In this document: positions 10,780 through 22,700 of the stretch, in pieces
How the letters are laid out: each line of letters begins with the position of its first letter
Position numbering within the stretch: position 1 is the stretch's first letter
Assembly (NCBI GenBank): GCA_032207245.1
Contig: CM063509.1
Location: 10,264,085 to 10,328,084 of the forward strand
Reading direction: 5' to 3'
Origin: Pardosa pseudoannulata
Taxonomy: Eukaryota > Arthropoda > Arachnida > Araneae > Lycosidae
Length of the DNA: 64,000 nucleotides
Translations under genes and position numbers: made by a program
The notes under the pieces: generated by a model
Databases searched by the model: none
What the model saw: only the letters and a program-made list of their open reading frames with translations
Told to the model about the DNA's origin: nothing

Positions 10780-13700
10780 CTAAAGGTTAAAAAGAATTCA
10801 AATTAGTTATCTATATATAGGTATAAAGTAGAACATGAAAAATAACAAAATACTTTTCATTTATGCTGCCCATAAAATCTAGGAAAATTGTATGCTGATG
10901 TTTTCCCGAAATGAGCTAAATTTTGATCTTGTGGAGGCTATAGTAGTAAAGTTCGTCACTTTTTAAATTTATATAAGTTAAAGGTTAGCTATATCTTTGT
11001 GTAATTTTCAATTCTGGATTGCATAATAATTTAAACCCTCTTTCAATTTATCCCCTAAGTCAAAGGTGTATCTCTTTTTCATAGCTGCAACTTCTCACCC
11101 CAAAAGTCCAAGTCAGAGTGTATATAAATATGTAATATGGGCGAGATTCATTCAAAATCACAACATAGTTTATTTCTGGTGAGATACATGAAATCCATCC
11201 AATAGCCAAGCTCTTTTACAACATCGTGCACATAGACAATGGGATCATGCACATACTTTTCAAGTAGGGATTCCTCAGGTAAAAAGACTAAGAATAATCC
11301 CTTGGCACAATGGATCACGTGATAAAAAAAAATACCCATGTTTAAAGAGAATGCCAGAGGCTGAATTAAGTCTATAGCGTGTCTGGAGGGAAAAATCAGA
11401 ATGAGCAAAAGTTATTAAATATTAAAATACGTAAATAAGGGATTTTAATATTACATATATATATGAATGATGCAACTAAAAGTTATGAAATATTTTTCTT
11501 AAACTTAATTGGGCTGAAAAATATAATTCAACACAGATAACGAATATAAAAATAGAAAATGATCAGCAGATTTAAACTTTACATCGCGTGGATCAGCCCT
11601 TTAGCAACCACAACTTCTTTCCGTTTTTATTCTTCTTTAAAACGTAATTCGCGAAATTCTTAAAAACTCCTTAATTTTACGTACTCCATAAAAAAAAGAA
11701 CTGTTTACGCTTTTAATTTTTATACAAATCATCATTTTTTCTAACGGCAACCAAATTTGAAATAACTGAAAACCGACCGCAAGTATCTTCGCTAAGAGCT
11801 TAAATTGCGTGAACTTGAAAAAAGGGTTGTATTTCATAAATCTGTATCAGATTCCGCAGTGGTCTTTTTCTTTTTTTTTAAAAAAAAAAGAACAATGCAT
11901 TTTGGGGTTAGGTATTCAGTCACAAACAACGCCGTGTGCAGTCGAGCATCGTCGTGGTGGACGATCTGCGAATGGACGTGGTTTACGCTATATTGCGCAA
12001 TTGAACGCTACTTGCGGTCGATGTTCAGAGCATTTCTCACTCTCGTTCGATGTTGTCTTCCGTTCTGGTAGTCGATGGTCATCCGACAAAACTGGATCTT
12101 TGAAAGTATCCTTTATTAATTGCAACGCTTCATTGCCATTTTTACCGAATTTAAAGCAAAACTATTGCATAGCGTAGCTCGGTAGATCGCAGCTTTTATA
12201 TTTATGCAAGACGCGTAAAGAGGAATATGTCTACGTTAGATCACATCCGTTTGGCGGGAATACAATGTAACGTTTACGTTTAAGCAAAGTCATTACAAAA
12301 ATCACTCAACAAGCTGGAAAACTGAGAAATAATTCTTTCCAGTGCTATTCTTCTCGCGTTGTCAATCTTTCAAGAAAATATCGGAGTCCAAAGTTTTTAA
12401 AGTAATTCAATTAGACGCCTGATTTAGGTACTTAAAATATTTTACTTTGAGAGTTGTATTGTACTTCTACATCTTTTATTAGAATTTCATGTACCCTCCC
12501 CAAATAGAAAATTTTCGTTTTCAGTAAGAAAAGATCTAATACTATCGTGGCCTTCTTTAGTGGTTAGAGATTACGAGGCTTCACCGCATCTGCAGAAAAT
12601 CGATAAGAAGTAAAGATTAGATTTAGCACCGCAATATGTGTATGCTTGAGTTTAATATCCCCTTCAAATTTAGAAGTTTGAACATTGATTCAGCAAGCTT
12701 CAAATTCAACTAATAAGAGTGCATTACCACGGCCCCCGTTGGCAGAGTGGTTAGAGCGTAAGGATCCTAAGCAATCAATCGGCGATCTGGTCCCCGAAGT
12801 TAAAGAAACTAAAATTTTAGGACCAGGGAAAAATTTTAAACAAACCTGGTTTAGATGTTTCGAATCCTATGTAAATAATTATAATTTTTATTGTGACAGT
12901 TAGGTAATTCAGCACCTTGTTAGAGTTTCACATCCCACCATAAATACGAAGGTTTTCATTTCATCATTGACTGACTGAACATGCTTAAATATATCTAACA
13001 AGATTTTATAGCTGTAGCCTCCTTTAGCTTAGCTAAGTGGTAAGCTCATACTTGAGCAGTGTACAAGTTCGATTCTTTACAACTGCACAAAGTAATCAAT
13101 CAAGGAAGAAAATCTATTATAAAGAAATGTTTCGAATCGCCTGTAATACCTGTTACTGTGTTAGTTGGAATTCCGTATTCCCTCATCAAATACAAAACTT
13201 TGGACGATGAGCAAGCTTCAAATAGATCTAATAATATTCATACAGCTGACCTATATTGGTATTATTAATTCAAATAGATCTAATAATACCAATACAGCTG
13301 CATGGCCTTCCTTGGCTGAGTGCGAGACTCTTAGTAGAGAGTTCGATTCCCAGCAGTTGCTGAATTGAGGAAAAATAAAAATGCCGGTTTACATGCCTCC
13401 AGTAATACATTTTACTGTGACGGTTGGTTTCTTCACCGCTGAATTGGTCGGAATTTCATTTCCCCCCTTCAGAAGTTTTCATTGGGACGTTGATTGAGCA
13501 AGCTTCAAATAGATCTAATAAGACTGTACTGCCACGGCCTCCTTTGGCCGAGCGGTAAGAGCGCGAGGTCGACTCAACCTTGTGAGTCTGCGGGATCGAA
13601 TCCCCGCGATGACAGAGAGTTGTTGGCGCAAGCCTCGTAATGTTAGGTTCCCTGTTTCGGCTCCCCATGCTAATCGCAGTTTCAATGATGCCCGCTAAAC

Positions 13701-16700
13701 CCCTGCGCGGACCGAAGGCGGAGTGCGGTGATTGAATCGCGCCGGGGTTGTTCCCCGCTTCTCTGGACTTGCGGGGTACAACCCCGGCGCGGTTCTTTCA
13801 CCGCACTCCGCTGGACGACACGGACGGGTTTTGCAAAATTTTGGAAAAGAGGTTCGGATCTCTTGGGGCAAAAACCTCTCTTACCTGTCCTGTAAGACAG
13901 GAAAGATTATCGCTCTCGGGAAGAGGGTAAGGGGTAATTTTTCTCCTCTCTTAAATTTACCCCCCCCCAATAGAGACAATTTTTTAGTACTCTGTTAAAG
14001 AGAGGTAAAATTCCTCTCTTGGAACCAAGGGTTAAGACAACCCTCTCTTCAGTAAGAGGGGAAAAAAAAGGTTGAGACAGTATATAAGAGTTAAGAACCG
14101 CTAACCACCAACTAAGGAGAAAAGGATTGGTGACCTTCCCAATCTCTTATTTAAAAAAAACCCTGCACCGCAATCATCGCTCTTTGCTTTCGTCAGCGCA
14201 AGGTTTTAGTGGACATCGCCGAACCTAACTTTACGCGGCTTGCGCTCACAACGATGCAGACAAAAACTACTACCAAAGTAAATTATTTTTGCACCCACCG
14301 GATCCGCTCTCTACAACTGTGGAAAATCGAACCTACAATCTCATTACGAAGCTATATATATATATTCCAAAGCGGTTTGTGGCAGTTTGTTCACTTATAC
14401 CGTGTATGTAAAATTAGCTAATTTAGAAATGGTGTTGCGGAAACACGGATTTATGTTTCTGTTTTATAATAAAAAAAATTGAATAAATCCTTATTATCTT
14501 ATTTATTGTACGGTGACCTTTCGATCTTTCAAATCAGAACTCCACCACACACACACACGGAAAAAAAAAAAAAAAAACACCTCGAAATAAAGTAGTTTAG
14601 CTATCATATGAAAATGTTTGTATTTAAAAAATTTTTTCCCATGGAAATAAAGGGTAAGCTTTTAAGGGGTAAAAGTTGCACTCCATGAGGGATAACATGC
14701 CTCCCGAAGCGAGGGACCTTCCTACCATTAACCTCTCTTCAGGGTAAGAGAAGTTTCTGCTCCACAAGAGATTTAATTAACCTATAATCCTTAGACGTAA
14801 GAGTTTCATGTTCCTCAACCTTTTAGGAGAGTACAGGTTTTCCAAAATTTTGCCCGTCCAAAACCCGTCCGTGTTGTCCAGCGGAGTGCGGTGAAAGACC
14901 CGCGCCGGGGTTGCACCCCGCAAGTCGAGAGAAGCGGGGAACAACCCCGGCGCGATTCCATCGCACTCCGCCTTCGGTCCGCGCAGGGGTTTAGGGGGCA
15001 TCATTGGAACTGTGATTACCATGGGGAGCCGAAACAGGGAACCTAACATGAGGCTTGTGCCAATCTCAACAACTCTCTGTCATCGCGGGGATTCGATCCC
15101 GCAGACTCACAATGCTGAGTCGACCTCGCGCTCTTACCGCTCGACCAAAGGAGGCCGTGGCAGTAAGTCTCATTAAATCTATTTGAAGCTTGCTCAATCA
15201 ACGTCCTAATGAAAACTTTAGTATTCGATGGAGGAATATGAAACTGCAACCAATTCAGCACCGAAGTAACCAACTATCACATTAAAATGTATTACTGAAG
15301 ATTCGAAGAATGTAAACCAGTATTTTTTATTTTTCCTTAATTCAAGAACTTATTCAATTCCTGCAACTGCTGGGAATCGAACCCTACTCGAAGGCTACTC
15401 GGAGTCTAGCGCTTTAACCGTGTTGGTTGGTTCTTATTGAATCTATTTGAAGCTTGCTCTATCAACGTCCAAATGAAAACTGCTGCGTATGAAAGGGAGA
15501 TAAGCGCTGGAGTAGCCAACTATTACAGGGAATTCGAAATATCTATACAATATATATATATATTTTTTTGTCCTTGATGTAAGGACCTTGTGCAATTGTG
15601 AGGGAATCGAACTTGTAGACTCAGTACTCGATGCTTTGTGCTCTAACCACTTAGCTAAAGGAGGCCGCGTCTGTTGGGTCTTATTAAATGTATCTGTGCA
15701 ATCAACGAAAACCTCTGTATATGACACTAACATGGCAAGGAAGTAACCATCACAATAATACAGAGGATTCTAAACAACATTTTTTTCTGATCTATGGACT
15801 TAATATTTCTATGGAACTGGTAGATTTGGGCTCTAACTACTTAGCCAAAGGAAACTATGGGGATGCAGTTCTATTTGAAACTTACTAAATAAATTTTTAA
15901 ACAAAAACTTCTTGCTTTGAAGAGTTATGAAACTATAGAGTACAAACTAAAATGTTTTAAGCACCCAGTGAGAGATTACTGAGGTTTTGAAGAATCTAAT
16001 CTTGAATCTTATTTTTACTTGATTCTTGCATTTCCCAGAGATTTCTATATTTGTTGCAACTGCGGTGAATTGAACCTACAACAGACTTATCACTTGGAGT
16101 CTCGTGCTCTAACCACTCAGCCAAAAAACACCACGACAATGTAAACATATTAAATATATTTGCTTATCTCAATGTTCAAACGAAAACTTTTCTATAAGGG
16201 GTGGGATATGAAATTAATGTAAAATACTTTGAGCACCTAAATCAATTGTTTACTTTCCTCACCTGACACCGCTTTCTGCAACTGTGGAAAATCGCACCCA
16301 GACTCATTACTGGGTGTGTCACACTCTAAACAATCCACCAAAGTGGTTTGTGGCAATATTCACCTATAGCATGCATTTAAATATCAATTAATTTTTAGAA
16401 ATGATATTGAAAACACATTGGTTTCTATTTATTATACACTTTCTTATTATGTTATCTATTTTAAGCTGTAAGGTGACCAAATTCGTAGGGTGCTGTTTTT
16501 CAATACCACTGCTCTTTGCAGGTTCAAATTAGTAGAACTCCATCACATTAGACTTTGTATCAACCCCCACCCCCAATAACAAAAAATTACTTTAACACTC
16601 CAAATGAAGTAAATTAACCATCCTTTGGAAATTTTTGTACTTTAAAATATTTTTTAATTATCTATTTCATTTTTTTAACAAATTGGTGTATCTATTTAGT

Positions 16701-19700
16701 TAATAATTTTATTATATATTGAAATATATCTGACAAAAATAGCATAATACTGCAAATTATTAAAGGATAAGTTTATAACAAATTTTACAATTTTTTAGGA
16801 AGTTTTGTCATTTTAAAATTTTTAAGTTTATAGAAATATATCTTTAAAAAAATTTCAATGGGTTTTTTAGACTTGAATCCAAATTTTAAGCATTTTTTAA
16901 TTAAGAGACATGGCTAGTTGTTTTTATGTTGACAAATTTATTTCTACATTAACTTACTTTCTTATATATATCCTAACATGTATATATTTATATTATGTAA
17001 AAATATTACAGGAAAATTTATCAAATATTATTTGAAATTTTTTACTTATTTCTTTATTTGAATAGCTTCCTGATGTAAAGGTTTCTGTACCCCAAAATGA
17101 TATTTATATCTTATTTATTACATCAAGTTTTAAAAATATTAATAATCTTTCCTATAACTGCTCCAAAACCCCAAATCACATTTGCTCCAAAATGTTAGTG
17201 CTGTTCCGCTACTGCTATTTATTTGACTAAATGGCATCTATTAACTCTGGGATTGGGACATTGACAACAAATTCTGAACAGCTACAATCATTTATGCTGA
17301 TAGGATTCCAACCTCAAAGACTCTAGTGCTGAATAGGGCTGGATCATTTATCAATATATCGTCAAATATTGATATTCTGTAAGTATCGCAATAAAAATAT
17401 TAAAATTCTGCTTTGCGATGTATTGCTGTCAGCGATGCAGTTTTTCCAAAGTGTGTGATAATGTGGATAGCCAAAAGAAATCTAGAATATTCCGCATATA
17501 TAAAATAATATTTTTCAAGCTATTGCATTTGTTTGATATCCGCTTCGTGTATTTACCCATGTACTTGATACATACACAAGCCAGAAAATCTACCTTTACA
17601 GATCAAATCTCGGTAAGGTCTTTGGCAGTATATCCCAATAATCAATAAGTGTCAAGACCGGAAATTCCACTGCTCAAAATATGCAGAGATGAACTGATAC
17701 CGCACCTGCTACTGGCTTGTTAGGATAATATCGAGATATATCAAAGATATTGATAGATCATTGATATTTGCATGGTCAAACATTTCTGTTCAGTACCTGA
17801 ATAAATTACTTCTGGAAAGCATTTTTTCCTTTTAAATTTTAAAATAAATTATTCCAGAAATGCTTTAAAAAAAAAAAAAAAAAACACTTTCAGGAATCCA
17901 AAATTTTAGGATGAAATTGTAATGTTAAATACTTTGATTAAAAATAAATCTGGTCTGAAAGAAAGCTAAGGCTATTCCCCCTAAAATAGTGGATATCTGT
18001 ACACTCCTACTTTAAAATATTATCGTGATATATCAATGATATCAATATTTGGGGATATATCACAATATTAAATTTCTGATGCAATCCTGCCCTAGTGCTG
18101 AAATGCAATTTTCTATCATTTGACCATCATCTAGCCTAATATAATGAGGATGGAAAATTTTATGCTCCTCTATTTATAACAGGGGATCATATCATTAAAT
18201 ATGTTTAGAAATCTCACTTACCCTCTCACAAATGGAGAAAAATCCCCGTTCGCTACTCTAGATGAACTTGTGTCAGCAAGTGTGTTTTCATAGCTATCAT
18301 CCATAGAACAGCTGAATCTGGATGCAGATTTCTCAACAGAATCGAGGCTACCATTCATTTTCATTTGTGGAGTTTTAGGTGCTGATTGTGCTTCAAATGC
18401 TCTTTCCATGCGTCGTTTGTAGCCTAATTCAGAGAATCCTGTCAAGGAACGATTTGAGCGGATCGAGGCACGAATGGAATTCCGCCTCTCTAGCTTTTCC
18501 CTGTACCGTTGTCTAGATTTGCATAGCCAGAACCCGACACACATAGCTACAAATACTAAAGCAAGTGCTGTGATGCTCAGGAAAGCTATTGTGAGAGGCT
18601 CCATAAACCAAAGACTTGTAGATACAGTGATTTCAGGATCTGTAAAATAATATCAGATATATATTATCTCTTGTTTCATGTTTTTTAATAAAAAGCATAC
18701 AATATTTTTTTACCATGTAAAGTTATAACATAGTTAGGTCTGATATTAAAATATTATTGCCAGAGGAACTTCAATACATTTAATGGATCATAATAGCTAT
18801 TCACTGTTGAATATTTTTTGAAGGTTAGTTAGAAGGCATTTTGACATTAGTTACAATTGTCCATAGAGAAACTACCACAATTTCTGTAAACCAAGCAGTA
18901 TTTATGTAACTACTTAATGCTTAAACTTTCAGGTTTGGCATTTCTACCAATGTAGTATTTACAGGGAATTTAAAAACACTTTCGAGCCTTCTTCACCCTA
19001 AATGAGATCTCTCTCAAAGTAACTGCATTCTTCTTTCATTCAAAACACCATTTACATTAGCTTATATTCTGTCAGCTTTAGATTCTTCAATGTAAATACT
19101 TATTTTGGTATTCAAATATAAAATTAAAATTATACAATAACTAATTTTTTTATTTGATAATTTCACAGGTTTTTAAGGTCCTGCACTTGACTCGAGAAAA
19201 CTGGATAATTCACAATCTGCAGCTTTGAAAGTTTCACACTGTTATCGAGAAGTAACTTTTTATACACAGTTTCATATTATGTAGTAAAAGGTTTGTAAAT
19301 ACAGCCAGCTTATAACAAAATCAATATTTCAGTAAAAGAATTTGCATTTTGCAGTGTTGATTATTATTATGCAAAGAGCAGAAATATGTTTATTTAAGTA
19401 TATTTAAACTTTTGAAATTATACTAAAGTATACCAGAGGTGATTGTGGGGCCAAAAGAAATGCTGGAAAAATTTTAAGGACTTGCAGAAACAAGTATTAG
19501 AAAGCATCATTTTGGACGGAATTAAACTTCTGTAAAAATAATAAAATTTTAAATATATTCTAAACACACTTAAAATATTTATACTTTACTCTGAAAAAAA
19601 TTAAATGCACATTTCTTAAAATTACCACATTTTCTACTTTAAATAACAAAAAGTATTCAAATTTTTTTAAATATTAACAAGTATATTCTGAGCATTTCTT

Positions 19701-22700
19701 GTAATTTAGTCTATGTTCAATGAAAACATGGCTCTTTCCCAGTTTTAACTTCTAACTGTTATTACACAGTCTCACAGACTCTATAACGTTCCTCCCTAAG
19801 TATTCCTATCCTACTAAATCATAAATGACCCTCTTGCCTATTTCAGTACTTGTGTGCAGTGTACTTAAAGTAGTTTATTAACCCCATGACATCAAATGAC
19901 ATCTGGGAGACGTCAGTATTTCATGTGCTGAAGTAGACTTTGACGTCTCCGGCAGACATCGTGCATATATTATATCATAATTTTATACTGCTTCAGAATT
20001 ATTGTACATTAGCATTATATATAAACCTCATTAAATATTATATAGCAATGCAAATTTCAAAATGAAACTTTCTCTGTCTCAACTCGAACAAAATTGTTCA
20101 GATGAGCCAAAACTAAGTAGTATATTTTTGGACACATTTGATTCCATTTTACTTGTAAGTCAAGGGGTTAAGTTTTAATTTTAAGATTCAGGGTTTATAT
20201 ATAGTTCTAAGTAAACAGAAGAAATAAGGAGAAAATTCGTAATTCACTAGAAATTCAGAAAGTTGGTGAATAACCCCAGAATTCTAGGGTTTCTCTAAAG
20301 CAGCATTTCCCAACCTGTGGTATGTGTACCATTGGTAATGTACGAGTTGCTGGTTGTTGGTATGTAAAAAATAATCAATAATGGTAAACATAAAAAATTA
20401 AATAAAAAATATTATACACATAGAACTTTACAAGTAGAATTCAAACAATACGACCTAATTAATTTTGGGTTAGGCATTGATAAAGAATATGAACAACTTT
20501 CTAAGAAAGCTTTTAAATTATTATTACCATTTACTAATACAGAATTACCATAATTTCACGTGGATAATCTGCACCATTGTATAGTCCGCGGGTGTAATTT
20601 TTTATGTAAAAAATTTCATAAATCATCAGATAGTCTGCACCACTAGATAATCTGCAGATTATATGTCCAAAAATATGTATTGTAGTATGACAATATTAAA
20701 ACTAAAGAATAAAAACCTAAGTACAGTAGAGTGTCGAAAAGTCTGAATTAGACTCATTAATAACACCTTTAAAATTTGAAATCATTTCTTCTGCCATAGT
20801 CTCGGAGACTAATTTTAGCAGAAGAAACAGAGTGGCCTACATATCTCTGTTCGAGAACACAGCTATGGAAATTTCTTCTAATTGTATTTTTCCATGACGA
20901 TTGGATCGCTTTCACCTCATATTTTTAATGTGTCCTTTTGCTTGTGCCAATTTCCTATTGCCTTCTAGTCAGCCTCAATGTTGACCTTCTGAATTACTTT
21001 CAGATTGAAATCAGCAGTAAAACTGCAACAATGATTTAAAGATATAATAAATGACCAATATTACCACAAATCAAATATCTAGAAACAAAACAGGTGATCC
21101 TCATGGTGAAATGACCTTCGATCTTGAACCCATTCACTTGGTGTTGTCAATTGGAACTGTAAATAGTGACTATCGATATTTTCCCGTACTCTAGGACACC
21201 ATTTAAGATTGCGCTACTTGATACTACTGATTTGTTCTGCTTTATGGGTTGTACTTTTTTCATGGTTTATTACTGATACAATACGATATTTTCTTGACAT
21301 CTCGTGAGTTGTGCTTTTGTTTACATTTGATCATCTGTCGTTTGCGTGACATGTTTTCCCCCTTCTTTCGATTTTGATGATTTGAGCAATGAACGACCAG
21401 CAGATAATCCACAGCTGAAGAAATTTGCTATTTAAACACAGATAGTCTGCGAACTATACGTGTGAAAATATTGCAGTAGAGAGAGATCTTTCTTCCTACA
21501 TATATTTTTTTATATGAAACTTTAAACTAACACATGCATACATATGTTACAGTGAGTTTATAATCCGGCATGGCATTTAGGCATGTTTCAATGTAATTTG
21601 TATCATTATGTGATGGGAATACATGGTCACCCTATAAAATGTGTTACAAAATCTAAACTTACCCTAATTATTCTTACGGTTCTGCGAAATTTAAACCTAT
21701 CAAATTAGGCTTAATGGCATCAGACATTTCATTTGCTGCCATTGATTTAAACAGTGTATCGAGGTAAATCACCAGTTACCGTGGAACGGGTTACGTTCAT
21801 GCGAATCGATGATTCAGATATACGTGCGTGATTTAGGGTCGTGGCTGGTTTTTCCAGTGATAGTTATGCTTCACCTGTGTGGCAACAGGAGTATGCAAAT
21901 ATTAGGATGAGCTTTTAAGATATAATCGGGTAGCCAAGAAGGCTGCTAGCAGTTGATAATCCACAGCAGTTGCTGACGGCAGTTCATGAACACAGTTGCT
22001 CATCAGCAGTCGATGATCACAGTAGATCTGCAGACAGCAGTCAACCACCTCGGCCTTTGCGTAGGTAGCAGGTTTTCAACTAGTTCGAGGTATGCCAATT
22101 TCTAAGAATGCCAAATTTGGGCAAAAGCCCTTTTATTTATCTGACAGTGCAAGTTTTTAAAATTTAATTAAACAGTGCAAAATAACTGAAACTTAATTTA
22201 AGTACTGTAAGTAATACTTTTCTTAAGATTGCAAGTAACAATAAAAAGACATTGCTTTTTTTATAAAGATGCAGTTGTCAACTTATTTGACTTAATTTTT
22301 TAAGCCATTCTAGTTCAATGGACGCTCTGCTGAAGGGGGAAAATTTTTTAAAGTTTTTAATATTACCCCCAACAAAATGCATAATGCAAATAAATAAACA
22401 CACTAGCAATAACAAATCTCATATAATAGAATCATTTTCACAAAGTGGTACAATTTCACATGATGTACAACCAAGTGGTACAGAGTATAAGCACCCCTGG
22501 TAAATGCACATTTGTTGACAGTTCTCTATCATACAAAAGAGAAAAATACAAAGGGAGTTTTACCTCTTTCACACAAAAATGGGAAATATTCGTCACACGG
22601 ATGTTTGACTACTTTTCTGTTCACTAACACGGCACATTCACGAGGAGGAATATCCAGGGACTGGATCCAGAATCTATCCGTATAGTGCTGATAATAATGC

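Larger units (their letters stand above)
12540..16670. repeat. Convergent inverted array of tRNA-like modules
   Basis: Modules on + centred near 12555, 12740, 13030, 13310 and 13550; mirror modules on - near 15160, 15425, 15660, 15850, 16115 and 16330, plus one near 14330. Typical parts are an A box such as TGGCCGAGCGGTAAGAGCGC, a B box such as GGGATCGAATCCC, and a shared upstream leader containing GAGCAAGCTTCAAATAGATC. The A box and spacing recall Ser/Leu tRNAs with long variable arms. Spacing is about 190-330 bases. The arrangement mirrors around about 14350. No module has a convincing acceptor stem, so I do not call tRNA genes. It lies in the last bark intron. Confidence 0.8.
10780..18221 (-). 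other. Last intron of bark, 7.4 kb
   Basis: GT at 18221-18220 and AG at 10781-10780. It holds an unassigned open frame (11148-11408), a possible transposase scrap (11900-12060), the tRNA-like inverted array (about 12540-16670) and a hAT element (17334-18094). The remainder shows nothing I can name. Confidence 0.8.
18640..22563 (-). other. bark intron, 3.9 kb
   Basis: Contains a TTAA MITE (19882-20167), a hAT coding fragment (20290-20546) broken by another TIR element (20547-21476), and a stretch near 21930-22060 with scattered CAGCAGT-like words. The rest is unassigned. Confidence 0.75.

Noticed and set aside
12720..12800. Candidate tRNA-Leu/Ser gene
   Set aside because: A- and B-box words are present but there is no matching acceptor stem, and many diverged siblings surround it; a tRNA-derived repeat fits better. 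The same reasoning applies to 13018-13100, 13540-13620, 15060-15170 and 37705-37785.
13732..13998. Open frames over the GC-rich hairpin (also 14777-15049)
   Set aside because: The frames arise from the hairpin and its inverted copy; no domain, and the coding potential mirrors the palindrome.
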